64,000 bases of DNA from an uncultured Lachnospiraceae bacterium (GCA_910585965.1 CAJUHH010000011.1:62001-126000); one strand, 5' to 3'; shown: positions 1 through 9,115, numbered from the stretch's first letter. The notes: generated from the sequence alone by a model not told the origin. Numbers and translations are program-made.

Positions 1-78
1 TGATATGATAAGAATATCCCTGCCGTATTTCCATGTACTATAACATTCTCCTTTGGGCAAACCTCTTTTATGTAAATT

Positions 79-211
79 CCCCACCGACATCAGCCGATGG
101 GGAGCATTTACGCACTATACCATTTATACCCCACCTGTATAGCAAGTGGCATCATTTACGAACTGAATCACTTATACCCCGCACCATCAGCAAGCGGCAA
201 ACATTTACTTC
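79..211. repeat. Three imperfect ~48-50 bp tandem repeats with small hairpins
   Basis: Three copies start near 79, 129 and 177. Each opens with CCCC(A/G)C, carries a weak hairpin (for example CCCCACCG pairing with CGATGGGG in copy 1) and is followed by a conserved CATTTAC block. The spacing of 50 then 48 bases is regular, but the copies differ at many positions. No gene is seen between 1 and 345. Function unknown; the spacers are not unique sequences of constant length, so this is not a CRISPR. Confidence 0.5.
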
Positions 212-345
212 TACTCATAGTATATACAGATTATGAGGAATAATCAACCTGTTTTTCATTTTTTTGCACTGGACTTCTCATCTATTTTTTGATTCTCTGT
301 AAAACCTCTGTAAATTCATTTGACAATTAGCATTTTTCCTAGTAA

Positions 346-909
346 ATATCAGTATTTCAAAGCTTGTGTTCGTTTCCTGCCGTGCCATTTGATGACAGTC
401 CGGCAAGCAAGGAATCCATGTTGGAAACGCTTGGAAAAGAAATAGACTGTTTCATCGGTCCATGTGACAGTCTGGCATGGAAAGGAAATTATAATATCCT
501 CGTACTGAAAGAGGGAGAATGCTGTATTGCTGTACCATGAAAACACAGATTATCCCGAAAGAAAAAACTTCAATGGAGCGATTTGGACGGAGAAACACTT
601 ATGCTTGTAAAACGGGGAAGTTCCCATGTGCTAAACTGCCTGCGTGATGAGATTGAAACAAAGCATCCACGAATTACGATTTTAGAGATTCCCCATTTCT
701 ACGATACAAATATCTTTAATGAATGTGAGCAGACAGGCTGTATCATGGAAACACTGGATATTTGGAAAGATGTCCACCCGTCCATTGTCACAATGCCTAT
801 GGAATGGGATTATAAAATGCCCTATGGGATTGTGTACGCTAAAAAACCATCCAAACAGGTACAGGACTTTATCAGTATCATTCAAAATAATTTGGGCAAA
901 GGGATTTGA
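346..909 (+). pseudogene. LysR-type regulator remnant (substrate-binding domain)
   Basis: One reading frame from about 346 to 909 gives a recognisable LysR substrate-binding domain: a VPFDDSPASKE block, then LGKEIDCFIG, an AVP-KHRLS segment, and a C-terminal half beginning at a DGETLMLVKRG motif. The DNA-binding half is absent, since stops appear at 340-345. An in-frame TGA at 538-540 interrupts the conserved AVPxxHRL segment. The C-terminal half alone could start at a TTG at 583, but it would be only about 108 residues with no helix-turn-helix. I infer a dead gene. Family assignment rests on remembered LysR patterns, not on a search. Confidence 0.65.
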
Positions 910-1027
910 CAAGGAAATAACAAGTTTATTTATATATTTCTACAATTTAATTGTTTTTAGACGACTCAACTTAAGACATTATATTGAGGCTGCCCCCAAC
1001 AACCTACCTTAATTGCGCCAATTACTA

Positions 1028-1357
1028 TTACACCACATTGTCGCGATTCTGCCCATTATAAAGAAACCTTCTAACTTCCATAACCAAATCATTCGGATCA
1101 TCATCAATCACTACATAATAAATAATATAATTATCCACATAAATACGATAATAAGAATATCTACGCTCTCGGATAGAACGATATGGTTCAAAAGATTCAG
1201 CCACTGGAAGTCGCTCCATAATAGCAGACTCTACTTTATCCAATAAGTCATTTGCTGCTTTTGGATTTTTCAGTTTCTCTGCAATATAGGTGATTTTTTC
1301 ATCAAGGTCATCATAAAAAAGTGGCAGGTAGCTTAATCTGTACTTTTTACTGAACAT
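1028..1357 (-). CDS. RelE/ParE family toxin
   Basis: A 109-residue protein with the RelE/ParE fold pattern: an N-terminal YRLSYLPLFYDDLDEKITYI helix region, a central LLDKVESAI helix, then RERRYSYYRIYVDNYIIYYV beta strands and a C-terminal VMEVRRFLY strand. Members of this family are ribosome-dependent mRNA endonucleases or gyrase poisons, neutralised by the cognate antitoxin. It overlaps the upstream antitoxin gene by 11 bases, the normal order (antitoxin first) and coupling for such a pair. Which target it acts on cannot be told from the sequence. Confidence 0.85.
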   Translation of the reverse strand: MFSKKYRLSYLPLFYDDLDEKITYIAEKLKNPKAANDLLDKVESAIMERLPVAESFEPYRSIRERRYSYYRIYVDNYIIYYVVIDDDPNDLVMEVRRFLYNGQNRDNVV

Positions 1358-1607
1358 TTATCTTTCTCCGTAGCCCTCCAAAAACTTCCTCATGGCTCAT
1401 CCTTGTATCATTTTCCGCCGCATATCTATCTGTTTTATCTAATGCTGCTTCAACGCCATCCGTCAGCTTTGAATATTCTTCAAGACTAAGCACCACCATC
1501 GCTCCATATCCATTTTTTGTTAAATATACCGGTTCACCCGCATTTACAATTCTCTCAATATCAGGAAACTTATTTCTTAAATCTGAAACAGGTCTAATCT
1601 GTAACAT
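1347..1607 (-). CDS. Phd/YefM family antitoxin
   Basis: About 86 residues. The N-terminal half (IRPVSDLRNKFPDIERIV, then a PVYLTKNGYGAMVVLS strand region) is the typical Phd/YefM DNA-binding fold, and the C-terminal tail is the presumed toxin-binding part. Two nearby ATGs exist at 1613 and 1607. I chose 1607 because the GGGGTG Shine-Dalgarno is about 8 bases upstream of it and would touch the earlier one. It is translationally coupled to the RelE-like toxin. In this family antitoxin and complex usually repress their own promoter; no operator was identified here. Confidence 0.85.
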   Translation of the reverse strand: MLQIRPVSDLRNKFPDIERIVNAGEPVYLTKNGYGAMVVLSLEEYSKLTDGVEAALDKTDRYAAENDTRMSHEEVFGGLRRKINVQ

Positions 1608-1791
1608 AAGCATTCACCCCTTATCAATATTTTATCTTAACTTTATCATTATCCACATTCTACTCTACTATTCTAAAAAAAGCAACCAATGCAAAAATTT
1701 TTTTAATTTAACCCAACAATACATTTTATTATGTTTCCCTGATTTTTCTATGGCAAATGGCAGTTCCCTTTTCATGAAGAAAACTGCCATC

Positions 1792-2458
1792 TTACTTAGA
1801 ACCTCTATTGCAAACGAAATCAATTTTCAACTCATTGAAGATAATATTCTCCATAGCATGAGTTCCTTCCAGTTGACGGAAATTGGGACGAGCATTGCGT
1901 AACCTCAAATCAGTAAAGTAATATTTGGCCGGTGTGCCGATATACTTCTTCCCCTTGATGTCATATCGGACAGCGCTGTCAATCAGGAAGGAATCACAAA
2001 GATAATCGATATACCTTTTAATGGTTGCGTACATTATGTCTGCCTGCAATATCCGAAATATAGGTTTCCCCGAACAGTAACTTCAGAAAATTAATCTTTT
2101 CCTCCGGGTTCGAAATGTTTATGACAGGCGGCAATCCGCCATAAAGCATATATTCATTCCGGCCGTCTAAAAGCTGCACCTCGTCCAACGGCGCATAATA
2201 CATTCCATCACCTTTAATCTGCTCCTTGAGATAGGGATACAGAACATTCGGATCACGAAAACGCTTATTTTCAAAGGAGTCAAACGCAATTTCTATAATA
2301 TGTTGTTCATCCATTCCTCCTCTCAGCAAATGATCCTTGAACAAATTGAACAATAAGTAGGATTTTCCGCAGCGTCGAATACCCGTTACCACCTTGATAA
2401 ATCCATTGTGCTTTTTACCGATGAGCTTGTTTTAATAGATATCTCTCTTGATTTCCAT
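1792..2458 (-). pseudogene. Decayed AAA ATPase of the DUF4143 type
   Basis: Reading from an ATG at 2458, the frame gives MEIKRDIY, a stop TAA at 2434-2432, then NKLIGKKHNGFIKVVTGIRR and the Walker A-like GIRRCGKSYLLF. The Walker B-like LDEVQLLD runs straight into a C-terminal block (NEYMLYGGLP), so the central part normally present in this ~400-residue family is missing. A frame change follows near 2020-2049, and the last part (IKRYIDYLCDSFLID, YYFTDLRLRNARPNF) ends in a shortened C-terminus. Several deletions plus a nonsense codon make this a dead gene. A second remnant of the same kind lies at 57525-57716. Confidence 0.75.
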
Positions 2459-2631
2459 ATCATCATCCTGCTTTCTGCTGAAAATTTTTGCGAGTTATCG
2501 CAATTACATGCAGTAAAATTTGTCAAATTCAAGGCGTTTTGGCTTGCCTGAACTTAAACAGCAGACGCTAAATAAATTATTATACAAACAGAACTGGATT
2601 TGCTGCTCGCTTTTCTCCTATATAAACGGAC

Positions 2632-2664
2632 ACAAAAAAGGATTACGGTGCTTTGCCGTAATCC
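2632..2664 (-). terminator. Terminator of the lipoprotein gene
   Basis: On the minus strand, GGATTACGG pairs perfectly with CCGTAATCC around a 7-base loop and is followed by TTTTTTG. It sits 18 bases beyond the stop codon at 2683. The stretch 2459-2682 holds nothing else recognised. Confidence 0.8.
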
Positions 2665-2682
2665 CTCTCTAACTTGTTAGTT

Positions 2683-3734
2683 TTACTCCTTTGTTCCATC
2701 TGTGTAAACTATCGATGTAACTTCATATTCAAACTGCAAATCTTCTAGATTAGTACTATATACTTTAACATGATCATCCATAAACTGATTTATATCAAAA
2801 CCTAAATCATCAAAAACAGCACTCGAATTTGCGGGAATTGCCTGGCCAGTAAAATCCAATCCCAGAGACATAATATCTACCCCAAACAAATCTTTAATTG
2901 TAAATGTGCCTTGTACTCCTTTAATATCTTTAGAAGTATTATTATATACCTCAAATATAAACTCTACTCGTGGAGAATATCTTCCTGCATTATAATTGAC
3001 ATCCAAATTTTGTTTATCATTTACAGCTACTGTCACCTTGTGACTTTCTATAGAATCTGTTGAAGATTGCCCTTTCATGCTTGAGCCATCGTCATATACA
3101 ATATTTGTAACTTCATATTCAAATTGTAAATCTGAGAAATCCGTATTATAAAATTTAACATGACTATCCATGAACTGATTTATGTCCATTTCTAAATCAT
3201 CAACAGTTATAGATTCACCCGCCGGAATACTATTTCCAGTAAAATCACAATTAATTTTCAAAATTTCTTCACCGAACAAATCATAAACTGTCAAAATTCC
3301 CTGAATCCCTTTGATAACTTTGTCTGATCTATTCATAACGTCAAAAGTAAAGTTAATGCTATCAGAATATCTACCAGCATTTGTATCTTGGGGTAAATTA
3401 GATTTATTTGTTACTGTTACAACAACTTCATCATCTCGAACAGGAATAGATTCTGCATATGAATCACCACAATCTTCACAGGTAAAAGTTTTCTCGCCTT
3501 CTTCTTCAAATGTAGGGTCTTTTGTAATCTCTTCCTTATATGTATGTGGCTTTTTTGCTACACTTTCAGTTTTAGTTTCTTCACATAAAGAACAAGTAAA
3601 AGTTTTCTCGCCCTCCTCAGTACATGTGGGTTTCTTCGTTATCACGCCATTATCATACTCATGTTCACATTTACCGCATCCTGCCAGTATAACACATACA
3701 AAGCAATCATACTCCCTATGGCTGTTTTCTTCAT
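2683..3734 (-). CDS. Putative lipoprotein with Cys-rich repeats and two DUF5780-like domains (frameshifted signal peptide)
   Basis: A GGGAGG ribosome site precedes ATG 3734, which opens a signal sequence (MKKTAIGSMIALYV). The frame must then shift to reach the lipobox ILAGC and the mature protein: a missing base near 3695 (or two extra bases) separates the halves. From a GTG at 3645 the rest is open for 320 codons. It has two CxxC-bearing repeats (TFTCSLCEE and TFTCEDCGD), then two tandem ~115-residue domains that each end in an INQFMD-x-HVK-x-Y and LQFEYEVT block, resembling DUF5780. Without the shift the product would not be exported. This may be a true mutation, an on/off switch or a sequencing error. 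Confidence 0.7.
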
Positions 3735-4012
3735 AACATCAATCCTCCCATAAGATTATATTTTTCTCTATTATACCTTACAAATGTTCAAAATTCCACA
3801 TTCTTCTCCATGCTTATCAGCTGTTTCTCACAATCCATTTTTCACGTTGACACATGGATACATTAGATATGTACTTTTTATAAAACACTGCTGCCGAATC
3901 AAATATAAACTATCCCGGCTAAAAAATATGGTCAATATCGGTCGGCGCTTTTTTTACAAGGATATTCACTCCCGTAAAGGAGTTCCTCCTTGCCCACATT
4001 TCAGTAAAAAGA

Positions 4013-4049
4013 GATTGGTTACATTTCAAAGGGGGATTGGTTACATTTC
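4013..4049 (+). promoter_or_regulatory. LytTR-type direct repeat, 22-bp period
   Basis: The 15-base word GATTGGTTACATTTC occurs perfectly at 4013-4027 and 4035-4049, giving a repeat period of 22 bases, two helical turns. LytTR regulators bind direct repeats with this spacing just upstream of the -35 region. It lies 65-100 bases ahead of the LytTR response regulator, suggesting autoregulation. The rest of the 3735-4113 gap shows no gene. Confidence 0.65.
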
Positions 4050-4068
4050 GGAAATGGAAGCAAAAAAT

Positions 4069-4096
4069 TTGCCGATATATGCAATAAGCCTATAAA
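4069..4096 (+). promoter_or_regulatory. Possible promoter of the LytTR two-component operon
   Basis: TTGCCG at 4069-4074 and TATAAA at 4091-4096 with a 16-base spacer. The -35 is poor, as expected for an activator-dependent promoter, and the 22-bp direct repeat ends 20 bases upstream. Confidence 0.45.
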
Positions 4097-4113
4097 GAAA
4101 CCGAGGTGATTGT

Positions 4114-4827
4114 ATGTTAAAGATCGCAGTCTGTGATGATGAGCCAGTCTTTGTCGAACAGATTAGCGGCAGGATTAAAAAATATATGCCGGACGTGGCG
4201 ATACAAGGCTTTTTTTCCAGTGAAGAATTATTATCGCAGGGAGAGGTGTTTGGCATCTATTTTTTGGATATTCAAATGGAAAAAATGAACGGTGTGGAAA
4301 CTGCTAAGAAATTACGGGAACTGGACGAAGAAAGCGTTATCGTGTTTATAACCGGTGCAAAAGAATATGTGTTTGAAGCCTTTGACGTGGCAGCCCTGCA
4401 TTATCTGATAAAGCCTGTTGATGATGAAAAATTACAAGAAGTGCTTGAAAGGGCAAAAAAAGAAATAGAGAAAAAGCAGGGCTTAAAAAGCAGGCAGATA
4501 TTTATCAAAACAAGGAATAAGAACATAACTTTGAATGTTGCAGATATTCTTTACTTTGAAAATGAAATGCGTAAAATTGCAGTCCATACCGTGAGAGGAG
4601 AAATTTCATTCTATGGCGTGATGGCAGATATGGAACGGGAGGCCGGGGAGGGCTTTTGCCGCTGTCATAGAGGGTATTTAGTGAATTTATCCTATGTAGC
4701 TGAATACGATACAGAAAACATTATGCTGACCAACGGGGAGAAAATATATCTGTCAAAGGACAGATACCATGATTTTGTCAAACAGTATATGAGATACCTG
4801 CGGAATGGGGGTGTTTCCCATGTATAA
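4114..4827 (+). CDS. LytTR family response regulator
   Basis: A 237-residue AgrA/LytR-type regulator. The receiver domain (about 1-120) shows the acidic pair in AVCDDE, the phospho-acceptor region YFLDIQM, an FITGAKEYVFEAF segment and the KP of YLIKPVD. The LytTR DNA-binding domain (about 138-235) has DILYFENEMRKIAVHT and CRCHRGYLVNLSYV. It would be phosphorylated by the kinase encoded immediately downstream, with which it overlaps by 8 bases. The direct repeat upstream is its likely binding site. No AgrB or AgrD peptide gene is adjacent, so the signal is unknown. Confidence 0.93.
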   Translation: MLKIAVCDDEPVFVEQISGRIKKYMPDVAIQGFFSSEELLSQGEVFGIYFLDIQMEKMNGVETAKKLRELDEESVIVFITGAKEYVFEAFDVAALHYLIKPVDDEKLQEVLERAKKEIEKKQGLKSRQIFIKTRNKNITLNVADILYFENEMRKIAVHTVRGEISFYGVMADMEREAGEGFCRCHRGYLVNLSYVAEYDTENIMLTNGEKIYLSKDRYHDFVKQYMRYLRNGGVSHV

Positions 4828-6244
4828 AGCGGCAGAATTTGCCATTACTGCAATCAGATATTTATTTGAGGGATATTGTTTGTGCCTGCTTTTTAGAGAA
4901 TTTACGAAGCCGAAGATAAGGCAGAGAACCGTACATGGCTTTTTAGTGATTATGGTGTGGCTTATCATAAAAATTGCGGTCAGATATGCCATGTATGCTA
5001 ATCCGCAGATTGCGTTAGAAATGGAAATGCCATACTTTGTTTTCAAGCTGATTGTAATATATCTTATCGGCGTGTTTCTTTATCAAGGCAGTCAGTCGGC
5101 AAAGATATTTATAGCATTGCTTTTTGTTGCTTTAGACAGCATTTTTAATCAAATAGGATATGCTGCTATGCTGTTTTTGAATTATGGGGCAGAGAAATTA
5201 TCAGAAGTTATGTATAACGTTGCCATAATACCAACCATGGTAAAGTATATTGATTTACTGGCAGAGGTAATCATAGAAATTTTGCTGTATCTTTCTGTGA
5301 AAATTATTATGAAAAATCATAGCCGCCCCATAGACGGAAGCAATACAAAAGAAACAATATTTTACACATTGCCAGCATTTATGGGCGCTTTAACCGCTAT
5401 CATTTTTCGGTTTATCATAGCGGTTATAAACAAGGAACATCATCTTGTTTACTATGACAGCTACATAGAAATATATTTGTTCATTACTTTAATATCCGTT
5501 GTCGTTTGGCTTGCTATTCTATATAGTTTTAAACTGCAACAGGAAATGGCAGGATTGCAGGAGGAACGCACACAAAAAAATGTATTGGAGAACCAGATTT
5601 CCCAAATGGAAAATTCCATGTTGGAAATGGAGCGTTTTTATGAGAGTGTCAGCCATGTAAAACATGATATGAAAAACCAGATGGCAGTTATGGAAAAACT
5701 GTTAAGAGAATGGCGGATAACGGAAAATGAAGAAATAACCGGGTATTTTGAAGATATGCAGAAAACGCTGATGAATCTGGAACAGAAAATACATACAGGA
5801 AATGTGGTAAGTGACGCAGTTATCAGCAGCAAGTTCTATTATGCGTCAAAGGAATTAAACGGTATTTGTTTAGAAGCGGACGGCTTTCTTTTGACGGATA
5901 AGGTTCATGTAAGGGCTTATGACATAGGCATTATCCTAAATAACGGGTTAGACAATGCGATTGAAGCCTGCCGGAAAGCAAGGCTGAAAAATCCAGATAA
6001 AGAGCTGTATATCCAGATAAAGTCTTTTTGGAAACTGAACATGTTTTTCATAGAAATTGAGAACAGCTTTGACGGGGAAGTGAAATGGGGAAAAGACGGC
6101 TATCCTTGTACCACAAAGGCTGATAGTAATTTACATGGCATTGGACTTAAAAATATCAGATATTGCGCCTTAAAATATGCGGGAGATATGGATTGCATTG
6201 CAGAAAAAGGAAGATTTATATTGTCTGTTATGCTCAAGGGTTAG
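4820..6244 (+). CDS. Sensor histidine kinase, GHKL/AgrC type
   Basis: About 474 residues. The N-terminal half carries six or so hydrophobic segments and makes a polytopic membrane sensor. A coiled coil (QEERTQKNVLENQISQMENS) leads to the phospho-acceptor block SVSHVKHDMKNQM. The ATPase domain contains LNNGLDNAIEAC (N box) and SNLHGIGLKNI (G box), as in HATPase_c_5 kinases paired with LytTR regulators. ATG 4820 is preferred over 4805: a GGGGGTG site lies 6 bases upstream of it, inside the end of the regulator gene. AgrC-like kinases usually sense peptides; the ligand here is unknown. Confidence 0.92.
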   Translation: MYKAAEFAITAIRYLFEGYCLCLLFREFTKPKIRQRTVHGFLVIMVWLIIKIAVRYAMYANPQIALEMEMPYFVFKLIVIYLIGVFLYQGSQSAKIFIALLFVALDSIFNQIGYAAMLFLNYGAEKLSEVMYNVAIIPTMVKYIDLLAEVIIEILLYLSVKIIMKNHSRPIDGSNTKETIFYTLPAFMGALTAIIFRFIIAVINKEHHLVYYDSYIEIYLFITLISVVVWLAILYSFKLQQEMAGLQEERTQKNVLENQISQMENSMLEMERFYESVSHVKHDMKNQMAVMEKLLREWRITENEEITGYFEDMQKTLMNLEQKIHTGNVVSDAVISSKFYYASKELNGICLEADGFLLTDKVHVRAYDIGIILNNGLDNAIEACRKARLKNPDKELYIQIKSFWKLNMFFIEIENSFDGEVKWGKDGYPCTTKADSNLHGIGLKNIRYCALKYAGDMDCIAEKGRFILSVMLKG

Positions 6245-6323
6245 AGAGCAGAATTTTAAGAGGGATTACCTTTTAAAAATAAATATGGATTACAATTAAA
6301 TTTTTATCAAGGAGGATTATGTT

Positions 6324-7091
6324 ATGGCAATTACAAGAGTGAACAATTACAACAGTGTTTATGAAAGCATATATACTTCATCAAGAAAAGAAGCAGCAAA
6401 GAAAAGCAGCAATGAGGAATATCTGAATGATTTGCAGAAACAAGTACCTTATATGAAGCTGCAGATTGGATATGGGCTTAATACAAATAATGATGGCAAA
6501 GTGAATGTTTTGGATGTTAGCCCTAAGCTTCTGGAGAAGATGCAAAATGATCCAAAGGCGGCAAAGGAATATACACAGCGGTTAAAAGATATTGAAGCGG
6601 CTACGAAATGGCTTGATAATTATAAAAAATCAATAGGGCATACTGTAATTGTCAGGCATGGGTATGTTGACGAAAACGGCAATTTTTCTAATTTTTCCAT
6701 TTCGATAAGAAAAGATGAGCTGAACGAAAAGCTTCGTAAAGAGGCACAGGAGAATGCCGAAAAGCAGATTGAGAAGACGCGTGAAAATGCCCGTAAAAAA
6801 GCAGAGCAGCTTTCGGAGAAAATGGCGGAAAAAACGGCGGAAGCAAAAAAGGCAGAAAAAGAGCAGGACAAGACAGGCATTATTGTTGTCAAATCAGATG
6901 CCAATCAGGATAAAGCGGAACGGCTGCTGGCAGAAAAACTGGAAAATGCAGAGGACGGGAGAATATTGCTTGATAATGATGATATGCAGAAGATCATTGA
7001 AGCAGCAAGGGAACGTGAAGAAGGACAGGTGGCTGAAAAGCAGAGCAACCGCGCAAATGAGATAGGCGCAAATCTGGATTTGAAGATATAA
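6324..7091 (+). CDS. Conserved hypothetical protein, DUF6033-like
   Basis: A 255-residue soluble protein starting 80 bases after the kinase, with a strong AAGGAGG site. The N-terminal part (NSVYESIYTSSRKEAAKKS, YLNDLQKQVPYMKLQ, LDVSPKLLEKMQNDPKAAKE) resembles the DUF6033 proteins of gut Firmicutes. Residues ~135-190 are a highly charged Lys/Glu/Ala helix, probably coiled coil. No catalytic motif and no signal peptide are visible. It may be a target of the adjacent two-component system, but that is only suggested by position. Confidence 0.7.
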   Translation: MAITRVNNYNSVYESIYTSSRKEAAKKSSNEEYLNDLQKQVPYMKLQIGYGLNTNNDGKVNVLDVSPKLLEKMQNDPKAAKEYTQRLKDIEAATKWLDNYKKSIGHTVIVRHGYVDENGNFSNFSISIRKDELNEKLRKEAQENAEKQIEKTRENARKKAEQLSEKMAEKTAEAKKAEKEQDKTGIIVVKSDANQDKAERLLAEKLENAEDGRILLDNDDMQKIIEAAREREEGQVAEKQSNRANEIGANLDLKI

Positions 7092-7196
7092 GGAGGCGGG
7101 AATAGGAATATATAACGAAGATAGAGCGGGGGGGGGCGGACATTTTCTTGGGCTGGATAAGCCGCCAATCCAAGGTTCTTTTTAAACCTTGATATT

Positions 7197-7844
7197 TTAC
7201 CCCTTCTTCTCTATCCGTTTGTTATGAAACCACCCATATAGGGCAAACAGCCCCATTCCCCCCAATACGAACAAGGCATTTTTAAGTCCTGTCACAGCGA
7301 CAAACACCGCAAAGATCAAGAGAACAATTCCGCTGGCAATGATTCCCGCTTGAATTGTATCTTTTTTCTTTTTGTCCATTTTGTTTTTGCCTAAGATCAG
7401 AACTGTTATAGTAACCGCCAAAACTGCCAAACCGATAACAAGAAATAGCATGCCAAGCCGGGTTAAAATGTTCAGGTCGTAACTTTTAATATAGAAATTT
7501 TCTGGATTTGCCGGATCATATCCGATCATCACATATTCGCCTGTCTCAAAGTTTCTGGAATTGGATCGAGCATTTGTTTCGCCGGTGAAAATCTTATTTC
7601 CCGCCTGATATTCTACAACCGGAGTGAACATATTCTTCTGGCCGATATATGAATACTTTCTGTAATCGATTATCCGTCCCTCTGTCACCGCACTGCAGGT
7701 TTTTTCCTGCATATGTGCGGAATAGCAAAGCCCTGCGCCGATAACGCCGAACCCAAGGGCAAATAGTGCCAGAAATAGAATTAGTAAGATTCCTTTGGCA
7801 GACAGTTTGCCGGACTGCCCGGAAACGGCTGATGTTTTATCCAT
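7197..7844 (-). CDS. DUF3592 membrane protein
   Basis: A 215-residue membrane protein. One transmembrane helix (about 17-37) is followed by an extracytoplasmic DUF3592 domain with the typical pattern EGRIIDYRKYSY, FTPVVEYQAG and VMIGYDPANPENFYIK, then three more hydrophobic segments and a basic tail. Similar proteins accompany surface or secretion functions, but their role is not established. It is convergent with the DUF6033-like gene. The 265-base gap beyond it (7845-8109) holds no clear gene; a short PMSGYDLVKAF-coding stretch near 8053 recalls PadR N-termini but is too short to call. Confidence 0.75.
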   Translation of the reverse strand: MDKTSAVSGQSGKLSAKGILLILFLALFALGFGVIGAGLCYSAHMQEKTCSAVTEGRIIDYRKYSYIGQKNMFTPVVEYQAGNKIFTGETNARSNSRNFETGEYVMIGYDPANPENFYIKSYDLNILTRLGMLFLVIGLAVLAVTITVLILGKNKMDKKKKDTIQAGIIASGIVLLIFAVFVAVTGLKNALFVLGGMGLFALYGWFHNKRIEKKG

Positions 7845-8041
7845 TTGTTCTTTTATTCCTTCCTCTTTTTCTTAAAATCTTAGATTTATCGTTGTTTTAT
7901 TATATATCCGTTTTCCCGGAAATGAAAGCAGCTTCTTATACTTTCTGTTCATGAAAGCGTAACTTGAACAGGGCGGCGGCAAGCTTCCCGTTGGTGAGGA
8001 TAAATGTCTTGCCGCAGATAGTAATGGGGGGTGTAGATTTC

Positions 8042-8071
8042 TTGACAATAGAGCCTATGAGTGGATATGAT
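8042..8071 (+). promoter_or_regulatory. Promoter of the TraX-like gene
   Basis: TTGACA at 8042-8047 and TATGAT at 8066-8071 with an 18-base spacer, 39 bases before the start codon, which has an AAAGGAGG ribosome site. Confidence 0.6.
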
Positions 8072-8109
8072 TTAGTAAAAGCATTTGAATCTTAAAAGGA
8101 GGATGAATC

Positions 8110-8874
8110 ATGTTGCATGTAGATAAGGAAAAGGGATTAAATTCTAATCAGCTAAAATTAATAGCCATTGCGGCAATGACACTGGATCATTTAACGTGGA
8201 CGCTGTTTCCCGGTTATTCTACAGAATGGTTTGCAATTCTTTTTCATATCATAGGAAGGCTGACGGCTCCTATTATGTGGTTCTTTATTGCGGAAGGCTA
8301 CCATTATACACATGATATAAAGAAATATGCTGCCAGATTGTTCATATTAGCGGCAATATCCCATTTCGCATATAATTTTTGCTTTGGCATATCCTTTATT
8401 CCCTGCCAGACAACCGTTTTCAACCAAACCGGAGTAGTCTGGTCCTTGGCGTGGGGGCTGGTTTTGCTGTACATATATGATAAAAAAACGTGGAAATCTT
8501 GGCAGAAAATTTTAATTACAATAGTTGTCTGCCTGATTACTTTCCCGTCTGATTGGAGTTGCATCGCCACTCTGGCCATTTTAGCTATTGGCACAAACAG
8601 AGGAAACTTTAAAAAGCAAATGGCACATATGATGTTTTATACACTTATGTATGCCGTTGTATATTTCCTGTTTATTGACAAAGTATACGCATTGGTTCAG
8701 TTAGGCACCTGCCTGACAATTCCCCTTTTACAGCTTTATAATGGGAAGCGCGGCTCCTTTAAGGGAATTGGGAAGTTGTTTTATATTTATTATCCGTTAC
8801 ACCTTTTTATCTGCGGCATAATACGAATTTTGATATATGGCGCTGCGTTTTCCACTGGAACGGCAAATTTTTAA
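8110..8874 (+). CDS. TraX family membrane protein
   Basis: A 254-residue polytopic protein of the TraX family: the N-terminal LKLIAIAAMTLDHL signature is followed by FHIIGRLTAPIMWFFIAEGY and YAARLFILAAISHFAYNF, then further helices and YIYYPLHLFICGIIRI near the end. TraX acetylates pilin in F-like plasmids, but most chromosomal Firmicute members are unstudied acyltransferase-like proteins, so a conjugation role should not be assumed. It has its own promoter and a strong terminator, so it is monocistronic. Confidence 0.88.
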   Translation: MLHVDKEKGLNSNQLKLIAIAAMTLDHLTWTLFPGYSTEWFAILFHIIGRLTAPIMWFFIAEGYHYTHDIKKYAARLFILAAISHFAYNFCFGISFIPCQTTVFNQTGVVWSLAWGLVLLYIYDKKTWKSWQKILITIVVCLITFPSDWSCIATLAILAIGTNRGNFKKQMAHMMFYTLMYAVVYFLFIDKVYALVQLGTCLTIPLLQLYNGKRGSFKGIGKLFYIYYPLHLFICGIIRILIYGAAFSTGTANF

Positions 8875-8886
8875 TTTCGTTTATAG

Positions 8887-8930
8887 AAAAAAAGCGCTTC
8901 CAGACTTAAGTGCCTGGAGGCGCTTTTTCT
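8887..8930. terminator. Bidirectional terminator after the TraX-like gene
   Basis: AAAAAGCGCTTCCAG pairs with CTGGAGGCGCTTTTT (one G-U pair), with A and T tracts on both sides, so it can stop transcription from either strand. Confidence 0.9.
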
Positions 8931-8938
8931 TATAGTTT

Positions 8939-9067
8939 TTATAAATATTCCTTTGCTTCTTCCAGTGACAGTTGAAACTTCTCCTGCACTTTCTTTAATA
9001 TCTCATGATTTGGAATCAATGGCAATATCAATCCTGCGATTTTTAAAAAAACCAAAGATAATACCAT
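8939..9067 (-). CDS. Possible 42-residue membrane peptide
   Basis: From the ATG at 9067 the frame gives a hydrophobic segment (MVLSLVFLKIAGLILPLIP) then a charged amphipathic tail (NHEILKKVQEKFQLSLEEA). Composition is protein-like and a bidirectional terminator follows the stop, but no good ribosome site is seen and the frame stays open into the thl promoter. Weak call. Confidence 0.3.
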   Translation of the reverse strand: MVLSLVFLKIAGLILPLIPNHEILKKVQEKFQLSLEEAKEYL

Positions 9068-9072
9068 AATCG

Positions 9073-9101
9073 TTGCAAAAAGAAAAGCCCTATGATATAA
9101 T
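9073..9101 (+). promoter_or_regulatory. Promoter of the thl butyrate operon
   Basis: TTGCAA at 9073-9078 and a perfect TATAAT at 9096-9101, spacer 17. Predicted start of transcription is near 9108, giving a leader of about 70 bases before thl. Confidence 0.75.
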
Positions 9102-9115
9102 AAGGGCAATGGGCA

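Noticed and set aside
79..211. Possible CRISPR array
   Set aside because: Units are too diverged and there are no constant-length unique spacers or cas genes.
3784..4095. 103-codon plus-strand frame upstream of the LytTR regulator
   Set aside because: Overlaps the direct-repeat regulatory region, has no ribosome site and no recognisable pattern.
8040..8097. PadR-like PMSGYDLVKAF coding stretch
   Set aside because: Only about a dozen codons, overlapping the promoter of the TraX-like gene; could be chance.
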